Source of the DNA: Vibrio barjaei
GTDB taxonomy: Bacteria; Pseudomonadota; Gammaproteobacteria; Enterobacterales; Vibrionaceae
DNA length: 64,000 nt
Reading direction: 5' to 3'
NCBI RefSeq assembly: GCF_001639065.2
Contig: NZ_LQXO02000009.1
Location: forward strand, 186,001-250,000
Under the pieces are notes generated by a model that saw nothing but the letters and a program-made list of their open reading frames with translations, was not told the origin of the DNA and searched no databases. Below, one piece after another: positions 35,873 through 45,111 of this stretch; within the stretch, counting starts at the first letter, position 1, and each line of letters opens with the position of its first letter. Made by a program: the position numbers and the translations under genes.

Positions 35873-36814
35873 TTATAACGGCCTGAGTACGTAGTCGGTG
35901 TCGATAATATCTAAATGAGACATATCGCACTGCTTAAAGTCGGCGACTTCTTGCTGTAGCCATTGAATAAAGATTTTGAGTTTAGGTCGATTGAAGTAAT
36001 GCTCGGGAGCACATAGGTAATAGGCAAACTTAGGCTTGAGTGCGTAATTACCGATTCGCACTAGGGTTCCTTCTTTAATGTAGCGGTAGGCTAGGCTGTG
36101 TTTGATAAGCCCAACGCCTTGAACAGACAGTGCGCCTTCGACAACGAAGTGCGAGCCGTTATATTGTAGCGTTCGATTGCCTACTGGTGCACCGACATGT
36201 TGTAGCCACAAGTTCCAATCCATATCCGGCCAAGTATCTTCAATCAGGTCGGCTCGATGCAAATCTTGAACATCATAAATCTGGTGTTGCTGTTGGTATA
36301 ACGGATGGCACACAGGGTAGATAATATCTTCCATGAGTAAGTGGCTTTGCACGCCCTCATAGATACCTTCACCATAACGTAGACAAATATCAACGGATTG
36401 ATCCTGAAAAGAGACCAATTGGTTGTTAGGCTCGATCAACAGAGCAATATCAGGGTTTTGCTGACGAAAGCTTTGTATTCTCGGCACCAACCAATGCTGA
36501 GCAAATGATGGTAAGGTCGAGATGGACAAACGATTGGGATTGGGATCTTGGTTGACACTCTGAACTCCGGTGAATATATGTTCAAAGCCTTTAGCAAGTT
36601 CTCTATAAAGTTGTTGGCCCTCTAGCGTTAATAACACTTTCCTGTGCTGCCGATAAAATAAATGACAACCTAGGCTCTCTTCCAACTGTCGAATTTGTTG
36701 ACTAACTGCAGCCGCTGAAACAAACAGGCGATTGGCGGCCATCTTAAAGCTGCCTAGCTCAGCCGCCTTATAGAAATAGTAAAGTCCTTGAAGAGGAGGC
36801 AGTTTTTCTTTCAC
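35873..36814 (-). CDS. LysR-type regulator, GcvA-like subgroup
   Basis: 313-residue transcription regulator. The N-terminal helix-turn-helix (about 8-66: LQGLYYFYKAAELGSFKMAANRL-VSAAAVSQQIRQLE) is of the GcvA type, with the doubled alanines. The effector domain follows (about 92-300), with SISTLPSFAQHWLVPRI at its start, again GcvA-like. It starts with GTG 36814 after AAGGAAA. The divergent DUF1127 gene begins 92 bases away; this pairing suggests the regulator controls it. Effector unknown. Confidence 0.82.
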   Translation of the reverse strand: MKEKLPPLQGLYYFYKAAELGSFKMAANRLFVSAAAVSQQIRQLEESLGCHLFYRQHRKVLLTLEGQQLYRELAKGFEHIFTGVQSVNQDPNPNRLSISTLPSFAQHWLVPRIQSFRQQNPDIALLIEPNNQLVSFQDQSVDICLRYGEGIYEGVQSHLLMEDIIYPVCHPLYQQQHQIYDVQDLHRADLIEDTWPDMDWNLWLQHVGAPVGNRTLQYNGSHFVVEGALSVQGVGLIKHSLAYRYIKEGTLVRIGNYALKPKFAYYLCAPEHYFNRPKLKIFIQWLQQEVADFKQCDMSHLDIIDTDYVLRPL

Positions 36815-36905
36815 TTAAGTTTTCCTTAACTCAAAGCCAAAATAGATCGTTTGTCACATATTGATGTTTTGCATGAAAATTATACAAAACAGAGGAGAAT
36901 AGGCA

Positions 36906-37121
36906 ATGGATAAAACAATCAACTCCGATCAATATGTACAAGATAAAGCAGAGAAAGGCTCGCTGACTAAGTTAATCTTAACTTACGTCAGGCAATGGCG
37001 TCAGAATCAACGCACTAGAAAAGTGCTATCGGAAATGCCAGATCATCTGTTGGAAGACATTGGAGTGACCAGAGAGCAGGCCAATAGAGAAAGTCGAAGA
37101 CCATTTTGGCAATACAAATAA
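36906..37121 (+). CDS. DUF1127 (YjiS-like) small protein
   Basis: 71 residues. The C-terminal half (about 30-68) has the DUF1127 pattern: WRQNQRTRKVLSEMPDHLLEDIGVTREQANRE, then PFW. The N-terminal 25 residues are polar. DUF1127 proteins are small arginine-rich regulators, in some alphaproteobacteria RNA-binding and linked to phosphate or carbon responses; the role in vibrios is not known. AGGAG lies 8-12 bases upstream of the ATG. Divergent from a LysR gene, with a terminator directly after the stop. Confidence 0.85.
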   Translation: MDKTINSDQYVQDKAEKGSLTKLILTYVRQWRQNQRTRKVLSEMPDHLLEDIGVTREQANRESRRPFWQYK

Positions 37122-37123
37122 AG

Positions 37124-37147
37124 AAGGCGACTAACGTCGCCTTTATC
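37124..37147 (+). terminator. terminator after the DUF1127 gene
   Basis: AAGGCGAC / GTCGCCTT with a TAAC loop, followed by TATCT; also placed to end the convergent acyl-CoA ligase gene. Confidence 0.75.
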
Positions 37148-37162
37148 TAGTATACGAGAGTG

Positions 37163-38848
37163 TTACTCTTCCCAAACAACCAGTTTATCTTTAGACCAGC
37201 TATGGCCGACTTCATGGTACTTCTGTTCAAGCAAGTGGCGTTTGATTTTCAGTGTCGGTGTCAGTAACCCATTCTCAATACTCCATGGTTCCTTAACCAT
37301 TAGCACACCTTTGATTTGCTCATGAGACTCAAGTTCTTGATTCATGCGCTTAACGACACGCTCAGCGGTACGTGCGTAGCGTGCTTTGTCAAAGTTAGGG
37401 AAGTCGTGAGGCACAACGAGTAAGATTGGAGCTGGTAACCCTAAGCCTATTAAACACATCATTTCGACACGGCTGTATTCCGCAAGCTTTTTCTCGATAG
37501 GCACAGGCGCGACAAACTTACCTTTAGCCGTTTTGAAGGTGTCTTTCTTACGACCTTGAATGGTTAGGTAGCCTTCGCCATCAATAGCGCCAATATCGCC
37601 AGTATGCAACCATCCCTCGCTATTAAATGCTTCTTGAGTAGCGATGTCATTTTTGTAATAGCCCGAAAAGAGACCTTGGCCTCGAACCATGATTTCATCA
37701 TCCTCGGCAATCCTAAGCTCAATACCTGGACCTGCATTACCAACAGTACCTATTTTATCTGCCCTGAATGGGTAGTTGATAGTGCTATACGCGAAAGATT
37801 CAGTCATGCCCCAGGCTTCAGTGATATTCAGTCCGACGCTGTGATACCAATCTAACAGAGCTGGTGGCACTGGAGCGGAACCACAACCAAGTACTCGTGC
37901 TTGGTCAAGGCCTAAGCCGTCTGCCAACTTCTTCTTAATCAAGGAATTGACGAACGGTATCTTGAGTAGAATGTTGAGTTTCTTCTGTGGCAGCTTATCT
38001 TGAATACGCTGCTGGAACAGAGTCCATAGTCGCGGCACTGAAATGAACAGTGTTGGACGCTGCATCTTCACATCTTCAATAAAGGTATCTAGTGATTCTG
38101 GGAATGCAGTCTGTACGCCTCCTACTACTGATGAACCAAAGATGTACACTCGCTCAGTAATATGAGCTAGTGGCAAATAAGAGAACAGACGATCGTTAGG
38201 TTCAATGCCAATATGGTCGATAAGTCTTTGAACCGACCAGCTAAATGCGCCATAGGTCAACATGGCACCTTTTGGTAGCCCAGAGGTACCCGAGGTATAA
38301 ACTAACGACATCAGCTTGTCGTCGTAGTGGACAGGACGTTCTTCACTTGGCTTGCTATCGGCTACCAATTGATTAAACGTGTACTGGCAATCTGGCGCGG
38401 TATCGTAAGGCAGAGAAATCGTGATTAGGTCACCAAGAGATTCAATGACAGAGGTGGTTGCTTTAGCATCATCAAGTTTACCTGCAATCAACACCTTACT
38501 TTCACTGTGTGTTAGACAGTATTCGATGGTATCGGCACCAGCGGTTGGGAAAATTGGTACACTGATGTAGTCGCCAAGCATCATCGCTAAATCGCAAATA
38601 AACCACTCTGCGCAGTTTTTGGAAATGAGCGCGACTTTTTCGCCTGGCTGTATGCCAAGACCACGAAGAGCAGAAACAAGACGTAGTGCTTTATCTGCTA
38701 CATCAGCATAAGTGAATTCGACGAACTCACGATTAATAATTTGTTTTAAGTAAACTTCATTCGGTCTTTCTTGCGCCCATTTTAGGATCATCTCGTTGGG
38801 CGGCGGTAGGGTACAACTTGAGAGAGTGCTTTCATTAGGCAGTATCAT
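37163..38848 (-). CDS. AMP-dependent acyl-CoA synthetase (long-chain fatty acid CoA ligase-like)
   Basis: 561-residue member of the ANL superfamily, which activates carboxylates via acyl-AMP. The P-loop-like motif YTSGTSGLPKG is at 184-194; LPLAHITERV (about 226-235) and TEAWGMTE (about 333-340) are typical of long-chain acyl-CoA synthetases, as is GWLHTGDIG (about 394-402). The catalytic lysine near the C terminus lies in TPTLKIKR. Shorter than FadD15-type enzymes of about 600 residues. Single gene; a long inverted repeat lies 41-73 bases upstream. Exact acyl substrate unknown. Confidence 0.83.
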   Translation of the reverse strand: MILPNESTLSSCTLPPPNEMILKWAQERPNEVYLKQIINREFVEFTYADVADKALRLVSALRGLGIQPGEKVALISKNCAEWFICDLAMMLGDYISVPIFPTAGADTIEYCLTHSESKVLIAGKLDDAKATTSVIESLGDLITISLPYDTAPDCQYTFNQLVADSKPSEERPVHYDDKLMSLVYTSGTSGLPKGAMLTYGAFSWSVQRLIDHIGIEPNDRLFSYLPLAHITERVYIFGSSVVGGVQTAFPESLDTFIEDVKMQRPTLFISVPRLWTLFQQRIQDKLPQKKLNILLKIPFVNSLIKKKLADGLGLDQARVLGCGSAPVPPALLDWYHSVGLNITEAWGMTESFAYSTINYPFRADKIGTVGNAGPGIELRIAEDDEIMVRGQGLFSGYYKNDIATQEAFNSEGWLHTGDIGAIDGEGYLTIQGRKKDTFKTAKGKFVAPVPIEKKLAEYSRVEMMCLIGLGLPAPILLVVPHDFPNFDKARYARTAERVVKRMNQELESHEQIKGVLMVKEPWSIENGLLTPTLKIKRHLLEQKYHEVGHSWSKDKLVVWEE

Positions 38849-38888
38849 TCCTGAACTCCGTTTTCGTGTAGAACGATAATTTATAGTT

Positions 38889-38921
38889 ATTGTAATGTTA
38901 ATGTGTTGTTAACATTACAAT
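38889..38921. promoter_or_regulatory. 13-bp perfect inverted repeat upstream of the acyl-CoA ligase gene
   Basis: ATTGTAATGTTAA (38889-38901) and TTAACATTACAAT (38909-38921) with a 7-base spacer. AT-rich and close to the start codon, it looks like an operator for a dimeric regulator rather than a terminator. Confidence 0.6.
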
Positions 38922-38979
38922 ACTAGTCACTATGGGTAAGTACCGCAAGATGCTAATGACGGATTATTGTGGGCTCAAG

Positions 38980-39011
38980 CACATTATTGGAGCAAAAGCT
39001 CCAATAATGTG
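38980..39011. repeat. 14-bp perfect hairpin downstream of the HD-GYP gene
   Basis: CACATTATTGGAGC / GCTCCAATAATGTG around AAAA. No T run follows in either direction. It is a candidate 3' end structure for the leftward GAF/HD-GYP gene. Confidence 0.55.
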
Positions 39012-39052
39012 AGTTGAGTGGAATATAAGGATTTGGATTGTCCGCTTAGATT

Positions 39053-40186
39053 TTAATGCCAAGGAATGTGACTGGAATACATCACAAGCTTGATTGCGTC
39101 TTGCTGGCAGCGCAATGCGTGCACGCAGTTGCTATCAATTTTTCCGAGTGCGACCATCTTTTCCAGTTCCAATAATGCATGGATCAAAGACCAAGATTCA
39201 CTGTAATGACGGTGACTGGTTAGGGCATCAAAAATGTTAGCAACGGTAACAATACGAGCGGCAATCGGAATTTCGGCATGACTTAGTCCGTTTGGCGCAC
39301 CCGATCCATCTAAATACTCATGATGATATTGGATAATATCTGTTAACAGTTTCATACTGGTTGGCTGTCGGTCGTGAATCTGTCTTGCTAGCTGGCTTAC
39401 TAAGTTTAGCCCTTGCTGAATTTGTCCTTGCATCACGATGTTGCTATGCCACATTTCTTGCCATGGAGAACTCTGTTTCGAACTCAGTGAAGAGTATTTA
39501 CCTATGTCGTGTAACTCCGCAAAGTGTACGATATAGTCGATGGTTTCATCATCGAGTTGATACAGCTCAGCCACTTGCAGCGCAATGAGCCTTGCGTACT
39601 GACCGACTCGGTAAGCATGATCGAGGCTCTCATCTAGATGTTCGAAATTGGTACTACGAACGGTATAGCCCATATCAGCCATAGCATTGACGTAGCTGCG
39701 CTGTTCGTTGACCGCTTTAGCGAGCTCATTGGTACAAGAGGTTAATTGTTCAACCGTAGTATTGTCGAAAAACTGGGGTTGATTTGCATCTAAAAATAGT
39801 AACCCAGTAAAGTGACCATCGTTGAGGACGGGTAAGGTTAATGAGGCCGCATAAGGCTGTTGTAACAACCAACGCGAGTGTTGCGATGAGTTAGTAATGG
39901 TTGATGAAAGGTCATTAATGACGCGATGTTTATGCTTGCAGGCCAGTTGCCCAAGCGCGGAGTTAGCGCTAATAGGAGCACTGTATCGAAGCAGGGGCTC
40001 TCCTAGTAATGTACTATGCGCAAATGTGCTCAACCTAGCATGTTGGGCATCGAAGAGCGCGACAGAGATTCTAACGATTTCGGGAGCATGAAGGCTAATG
40101 GCATGATGGGCACGTTTTAATTCATCATTAATAGAGCCTCGGCTCGAACTCCGATGATGGCTCCCAATAGAGCAGTCCTTCCTCAT
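39053..40186 (-). CDS. GAF/HD-GYP-type c-di-GMP phosphodiesterase
   Basis: 377-residue cytoplasmic protein: a GAF-like sensory domain (about 25-160) followed by an HD-GYP-type domain (about 185-350). Visible metal and catalytic motifs: HAYRVGQYA, AELHDIGKY (HD pair), HHEYLDGSGAP, and IVTVANIFDALTSHRHY. The signature GYP is GAP here. The other ligands are kept, so hydrolysis of c-di-GMP is plausible but specificity is uncertain. The ATG at 40186 follows a strong GGGGGTGAG. Transcribed alone. Confidence 0.78.
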   Translation of the reverse strand: MRKDCSIGSHHRSSSRGSINDELKRAHHAISLHAPEIVRISVALFDAQHARLSTFAHSTLLGEPLLRYSAPISANSALGQLACKHKHRVINDLSSTITNSSQHSRWLLQQPYAASLTLPVLNDGHFTGLLFLDANQPQFFDNTTVEQLTSCTNELAKAVNEQRSYVNAMADMGYTVRSTNFEHLDESLDHAYRVGQYARLIALQVAELYQLDDETIDYIVHFAELHDIGKYSSLSSKQSSPWQEMWHSNIVMQGQIQQGLNLVSQLARQIHDRQPTSMKLLTDIIQYHHEYLDGSGAPNGLSHAEIPIAARIVTVANIFDALTSHRHYSESWSLIHALLELEKMVALGKIDSNCVHALRCQQDAIKLVMYSSHIPWH

Positions 40187-40269
40187 AACTCACCCCCCTG
40201 TTTGTGTAGGTGTTTTAGCACCTAATCACTGCTTGTCGATATAAAACCCTTTTATTGAATTGAAGCTGC

Positions 40270-40291
40270 AATGAGGGGAACTCCCCTCATT
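40270..40291. terminator. hairpin downstream of chrA
   Basis: AATGAGGGGA / TCCCCTCATT with a very short loop, in the 171-base gap between chrA and the HD-GYP gene; no T run in the chrA direction, so termination is tentative. Confidence 0.4.
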
Positions 40292-40357
40292 AATTAGTGT
40301 ATGACTAAGCTGAAACTCTGACGAGAAATATTACCTAAAATCAGAGTGATAATTGAT

Positions 40358-41569
40358 TTAGATTAAACTTACCACGGCTGGTGATAGTAACCCTGCAAAA
40401 GCAAAGAACACCACCATCCAAACGATAGGCAGTTTAAACTGCTTCATAAGGAGTGCACCTAAAAGCACCCAAGCAAGATCCATTGCACCAAAAACAGCGC
40501 TAACAAAGACAGGCTGGTAGAGGGCAGACAATAACAAACCAACTACGGCGGCGTTTACGCCCACCAATGCACCAGAAATCGCCGGTATTTTAGCGAGTTG
40601 CTGCCAGTTTTTTAACACGCCGACAAGGAGCAAAAAGCCAGGAACAAAGACACCAAGTGTTGCAACAATCGCCCCCCATACTGGTGCCGAAGGCATTAGC
40701 TCATAACCGATGTAAGTAGCAAAAGTGAACATTGGGCCTGGCACTGCCTGCGCTGCGGCATAACCCGTCAAGAAAGCGTCTTGCGTTAATTGATCGCCTA
40801 CAATATTTTGTAGCAGAGGAAGAACTACGTGACCGCCACCAAATACCAAACTGCCTGCTTGGTAGAAATCGGAGAAAAGTGCTATCGATGACGACCATTG
40901 ACCTATAAACGGTAGGGCGATAAGAAGTACGACGAAGCTGACTAATGGCAATACGGAGAAAGACAGTTTACTGGAGGTATTTACGGTTTCTGTATTTGCT
41001 AGATATCGGACGCCTAAAAGGGCTGCTACAACTAAAACCAGAGTTTGCGCTGCAATACTTTGGAACAAAAGCAGTGCAATGCCCGTAGCGATACAAATAG
41101 AAACAGTGAGTTTAGATTTGCAGAAATTCTTATACATACCCCAAGTGGCGTCAGCGACTACTAACACGGCGAGAAGTTTTAGGCCATGCACTACACTCTG
41201 AAAGTAATTGGATTCAGTGAGCTGACTGCTCAAGACTGCAAGGGCAAGCATAAGAATTACCGATGGCAGTGTGAAGCCAAGAAATGCCATGATACCGCCG
41301 CCAATGCCTGCGCGTTGATAACCGACAGCAAAACCGACTTGGCTTGAACCTGGGCCTGGTAGAAATTGGCTTAAGGCAACAATTTGGGCGTACTCTTCAT
41401 CGCGTAGCCAGTTGAGTTTCTCAACAAAGGTATTGCGGAAATAACCAATATGAGCAGCGGGACCGCCAAAGCTGACCCACCCTAGAGCGAAAAAAATCTT
41501 AAATATAGCAAACAATGACTCATTGCTGTTTGAGTGGTTGTTTGTAGTTTCTTTGCTTAACGTAGACAC
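40358..41569 (-). CDS. chrA: ChrA, chromate efflux transporter (CHR superfamily)
   Basis: 403-residue inner-membrane protein with two homologous halves, the long-chain CHR type. N-terminal half: FFALGWVSFGGPAAHIGYFR (about 26-45) and SQFLPGPGSSQVGFAVGY (about 67-84). C-terminal half: the parallel GSLVFGGGHVVLPLL (about 240-254) and AAQAVPGPMFTFATYIGY (about 271-288). These G-G and P-G-P motifs define the family, which exports chromate and possibly other oxyanions. GTG start at 41569. A divergent LysR gene begins 95 bases away. Confidence 0.9.
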   Translation of the reverse strand: MSTLSKETTNNHSNSNESLFAIFKIFFALGWVSFGGPAAHIGYFRNTFVEKLNWLRDEEYAQIVALSQFLPGPGSSQVGFAVGYQRAGIGGGIMAFLGFTLPSVILMLALAVLSSQLTESNYFQSVVHGLKLLAVLVVADATWGMYKNFCKSKLTVSICIATGIALLLFQSIAAQTLVLVVAALLGVRYLANTETVNTSSKLSFSVLPLVSFVVLLIALPFIGQWSSSIALFSDFYQAGSLVFGGGHVVLPLLQNIVGDQLTQDAFLTGYAAAQAVPGPMFTFATYIGYELMPSAPVWGAIVATLGVFVPGFLLLVGVLKNWQQLAKIPAISGALVGVNAAVVGLLLSALYQPVFVSAVFGAMDLAWVLLGALLMKQFKLPIVWMVVFFAFAGLLSPAVVSLI

Positions 41570-41663
41570 CCGAGCACCTATCTTATGAAAATAACAATTT
41601 CGATTAGCGCCGATGCTACTGACTCATCTATAATGATTCAAATTAATAGATTTGATAGATACT

Positions 41664-42608
41664 ATGAACGAAACTGGACGAGAGAAGATTGATTGGAAAC
41701 GCATTGATTTAAATTTGTTGATCGTATTCTTTCACCTTTACCAAACACGCAGTGTGTCTGTAGCGGCAGAGAAGAGCTTTGTCAGTCAGTCAGCAATGAG
41801 TCACAGTTTATCTAAGTTACGAACTTTGTGTGGGGAGCGACTTTTTGAACGCAAAGGTCATCAAATGGTACCAACAGAGCGAGCTGTAGAGCTGTATCCA
41901 ACGGTAGAACAGATATTAAATCTGGTGCAATTTAACGTGTTACCCACAGAACAATTCTTGGCAAAGAATTATCGCGGAATCTGCAAAATAGGATTAACTG
42001 ATTACGCAGAGTTTATCTTTGCTCCAACTATTTATGACGCCATAGTGTCACAGGCACCCTGCGCCAAAGTCAGTTTTATCAACGTTAATCGGCACAATTA
42101 TCGTTCAGTCAGTGAGCAGGAAAACTTAGACATCATCATCGGAAGTATTCCCGATTTAGAACAACAGTTTAGTGCACAAAAACTCTACACTGAAAAACAT
42201 GTCTGTATCTATGACAGTAGTTTAGTGAAGGTTGGCGAATTGGATACTGAAACCTTCGCCTCGCTGCCACATTGTTTAGTCAGCCCGGAGGGCAACTTCA
42301 CGAGTAACGTCGATAAGCACCTAGAGTCGATAGGATTATCACGTGAGGTTACTGCCGTTTCGCGAAACTTTCTGACGATAGGGCGTTTAGTTACGGGTCG
42401 TGAGATGTTTGCTATCGTGCCTGAAAAAATGGCTAAGATTAACCTGATTCAAACTAACCTCACATCCGCTCCGCCACCAGTACCCGTGGCTGATTTTGAT
42501 ATCTCGATGATTTGGAAAAAGCAGTCGCACATGAGTGATAAAATTCATTGGCTAAAAGACACCATATATGAAGCCATTTTGTCGTCGCTGCATGAAACCA
42601 CACTTTAG
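41664..42608 (+). CDS. LysR-type transcription regulator
   Basis: 314-residue regulator starting MNETGREKIDWKRIDLN. The helix-turn-helix region spans about 14-72 (LLIVFFHLYQTRSVSVAAEKSFVSQSAMSHSLSKLR), close to the NodD/LeuO branch with a fixed hydrophobic effector domain after residue 95. The TTG at 41652 is an alternative start. Divergent from chrA across 95 bases, so chrA may be its target; equally it may act on the lac operon 255 bases downstream. Not decidable from sequence. Confidence 0.82.
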   Translation: MNETGREKIDWKRIDLNLLIVFFHLYQTRSVSVAAEKSFVSQSAMSHSLSKLRTLCGERLFERKGHQMVPTERAVELYPTVEQILNLVQFNVLPTEQFLAKNYRGICKIGLTDYAEFIFAPTIYDAIVSQAPCAKVSFINVNRHNYRSVSEQENLDIIIGSIPDLEQQFSAQKLYTEKHVCIYDSSLVKVGELDTETFASLPHCLVSPEGNFTSNVDKHLESIGLSREVTAVSRNFLTIGRLVTGREMFAIVPEKMAKINLIQTNLTSAPPPVPVADFDISMIWKKQSHMSDKIHWLKDTIYEAILSSLHETTL

Positions 42609-42635
42609 TGGTAAGGATTACACAAATTTGTTCTG

Positions 42636-42691
42636 TAACAATTGTTAACGTATCCAAATTTGGCAGTTAGTTGCATATAGAAGCTAACTGC
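42636..42691. repeat. palindromes in the lysR-lacE gap
   Basis: TAACAATTGTTA, a perfect 12-bp palindrome at 42636-42647, and GCAGTTAG / CTAACTGC, 8-bp arms at 42663-42670 and 42684-42691 around 13 bases. The second may end the LysR transcript although no T run follows. Confidence 0.4.
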
Positions 42692-42806
42692 TAACAATTC
42701 TGTTAAGAAAGTGATCAGACCCACAACCTAAGCAATTTCTAGCGGTAATAGATCAAAAATCCCATCTCTCCCCCTTTAATTCCAAAAAATAAATGCTAAT
42801 TTCTTT

Positions 42807-42822
42807 GTGTAAACGTTTCCAA
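42807..42822. promoter_or_regulatory. GalR/LacI-type operator upstream of lacE
   Basis: GTGTAAACGTTTCCAA, 14 of 16 matches to the perfect palindrome GTGTAAACGTTTACAC upstream of galE. It ends 40 bases before the lacE start. Confidence 0.65.
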
Positions 42823-42862
42823 ATGGAAGCAAAAACCCCTACATAAAATGAGAATAACAGTT

Positions 42863-44122
42863 ATGAAGAAGCAAATGGTTAAAGGATTAGTGGCCTCTGC
42901 AGTAGGTCTAGCTTGTTTCAGTCAAACAGCATTCGCGAAAGACATCACGGTATGGGCATGGGATCCAAACTTTAATGTGGCTATCATGCAAGAAGCCGCT
43001 GAGAAATACGAAGCGAAGCATGAAGATGTAAACATTAAAGTAGTTGATTTTGCGAAAGCGGATATCGAACAGAAGCTGCACACAATGCTAGCGTCTGGAA
43101 TCACGTCGGCATTGCCTGATGTGGTATTGATTGAAGATTACAATGCTCAGAAATACTTGCAGTCATATCCTGGCTCATTTGCTCCTATGACAAATGCCGT
43201 TGATTACACTAAGTTTGCTCCGTACAAAGTGAATGTAATGACCGTCGGCGATGAAGTATATGGCCTACCATTTGATACAGGTGTTTCTGGCCTTTACTAC
43301 CGTACTGATATTCTTGAAAAAGCAGGTTTCAGCGCTAAGGATATGGAAAACATCACTTGGGACCGTTTCATTGAAATTGGTAAACAAGTGAAGGAGAAAA
43401 CGGGCGTTTCCATGTTAGGTAATAATCCATCTGACCTTGGTCTACTGCGTGTCATGATTCAAGGTGCAGGCAGTTGGTACTTCAACCAAGATGGTAGCCT
43501 AAACATTGCTAACAACAAGGCGCTTGAAGAAGGCATTAAGATTTTCCGTGACCTTCATACCACAGAAATTGCGCGTCCTACCATTGGTTGGTCTGAGTGG
43601 GTTGGTTCGGTAAATAGTGGCGCTGTTGCTTCTATTACTACTGGTGTTTGGATTACAGCATCAGTGAAAGCAGGCGAAGGTCAAGAAGGTAAATGGGCCG
43701 TTGCGCCAACACCACGCCTGAATGTAGAAGGGGCAGTGAACAGCTCTAACCTTGGTGGTTCAAGCTGGTATGTATTGAGTGCATCGAAAGAAGCAGATAC
43801 AGCCATCGACTTCTTAAATCAAACTTTTGGCTCTGACAAAGAGTTCTACAACGAAATTCTTAAGAAGCAAGGTGCAGTTGGTTCTTACTTACCAGCTGGT
43901 AATACGCAGGCCTACCAATATGAAGATAGCTACTTTAATAACCAAAAGATTTACGCAGACTTCAACAAGTGGGCTGCTGAAATTCCAGCGGTTAACTATG
44001 GCATGTACACCTATGAAGTCGATGCAGCGATTGCAGCGCAGATGCCTTCAATCATGCAGGGTGCACCAATCGACAAAGTCTTAGAAAGTGTTGAGCAACA
44101 ACTGAAATATCAGATTCAATAA
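42863..44122 (+). CDS. lacE: galactoside ABC importer, family 1 solute-binding protein
   Basis: 419-residue periplasmic binding protein with a signal peptide (MKKQMVKGLVASAVG ... TAFA, cleavage near 26); an ATG 15 bases upstream is less likely. Family 1 features: ITVWAWDPNFN after the signal peptide, YGLPFDTGVSGLYYRTDIL (about 134-152), and an aromatic-rich binding cleft. First gene of an operon in the order binding protein-permease-permease-beta-galactosidase-ATPase, the order of the Agrobacterium lacEFGZK lactose operon, so lactose or a related beta-galactoside is the likely ligand. A G/C-rich hairpin follows. Confidence 0.82.
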   Translation: MKKQMVKGLVASAVGLACFSQTAFAKDITVWAWDPNFNVAIMQEAAEKYEAKHEDVNIKVVDFAKADIEQKLHTMLASGITSALPDVVLIEDYNAQKYLQSYPGSFAPMTNAVDYTKFAPYKVNVMTVGDEVYGLPFDTGVSGLYYRTDILEKAGFSAKDMENITWDRFIEIGKQVKEKTGVSMLGNNPSDLGLLRVMIQGAGSWYFNQDGSLNIANNKALEEGIKIFRDLHTTEIARPTIGWSEWVGSVNSGAVASITTGVWITASVKAGEGQEGKWAVAPTPRLNVEGAVNSSNLGGSSWYVLSASKEADTAIDFLNQTFGSDKEFYNEILKKQGAVGSYLPAGNTQAYQYEDSYFNNQKIYADFNKWAAEIPAVNYGMYTYEVDAAIAAQMPSIMQGAPIDKVLESVEQQLKYQIQ

Positions 44123-44135
44123 TCGTTTTTCCTTT

Positions 44136-44175
44136 GCCCCCATCTCTGCTGCGAGTCAGGGTGGGGGCCTTTTCT
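44136..44175 (+). promoter_or_regulatory. intercistronic hairpin between lacE and lacF
   Basis: GCCCCCA (44136-44142) and TGGGGGC (44162-44168) with a 19-base loop, then CTTTTCTTCTCTTT. Terminator-like; probably lowers expression of the genes after the binding protein. Confidence 0.65.
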
Positions 44176-44194
44176 TCTCTTTGTTGGTGTCATT

Positions 44195-45111
44195 ATGAGT
44201 GAATTAGTCAAGACGATTAAGTCTAACTCCAAAAACAATAAAAATAGCTTTCAGCGTTTTTATGATATTAATGGCTGGGGTTTCGTATTACCTGCCGTCA
44301 TATTAGTGTCCTTATTTATGATCTATCCAATAGTGAACTCACTTTGGATGGCCATGCACTCTGGACGTGGTGTTATTATGGAGTTCGTTGGTTTTGGCAA
44401 CGTAACTCGTTTATTTAACGATCCTGTATTTTTAAAAGCGCTCTCGAATACGTTTATTTTCTTGATTATTCAAGTGCCTATTATGATCTTGCTTTCGTTA
44501 GCATTATCGTCTTGTTTAAACTCACCAAATCTTAAGTTCAGAAGCCTATTCCGCTTAGCGATTTTCCTACCATGCGTTACTTCCTTGGTAGCTTACTCGA
44601 TTCTATTTAAGAGTATGTTTGCTTATGAAGGCATTGTGAACTCATTCCTTATGTGGACCGGCGTTGTAAGCGACCCCATTCCGTGGATGGCTGACCCATT
44701 TTGGGCCAAAGTAACCATCATTATTGCGATTACATGGCGCTGGACAGGCTATAACATGATTTTCTTCTTATCCGCCATGCAGAACATTGATAAGTCAATT
44801 TACGAAGCCGCGCGTATTGAAGGTGTGAGTCCTATTAAACAGTTCTTCTTTATTACGGTTCCCTTACTTAAGCCGGTAATCCTATTTACTACGGTTATGT
44901 CGACTATTGGTACATTGCAGTTATTCGATGAGGTGGTGAATATTACCGCTGGTGGTCCTGCGAATGAAACCTTGACGTTATCTATGTATATCTATGACTT
45001 GTCATTTAAGTTTGTTCCAAACTTCGGTTATGCAGCAACGGTATCGTACGTCATCGTATTCTTTGCCGCTATTCTAGCAATGCTTCAATTTAGAATTGCG
45101 AGGGATAAATA

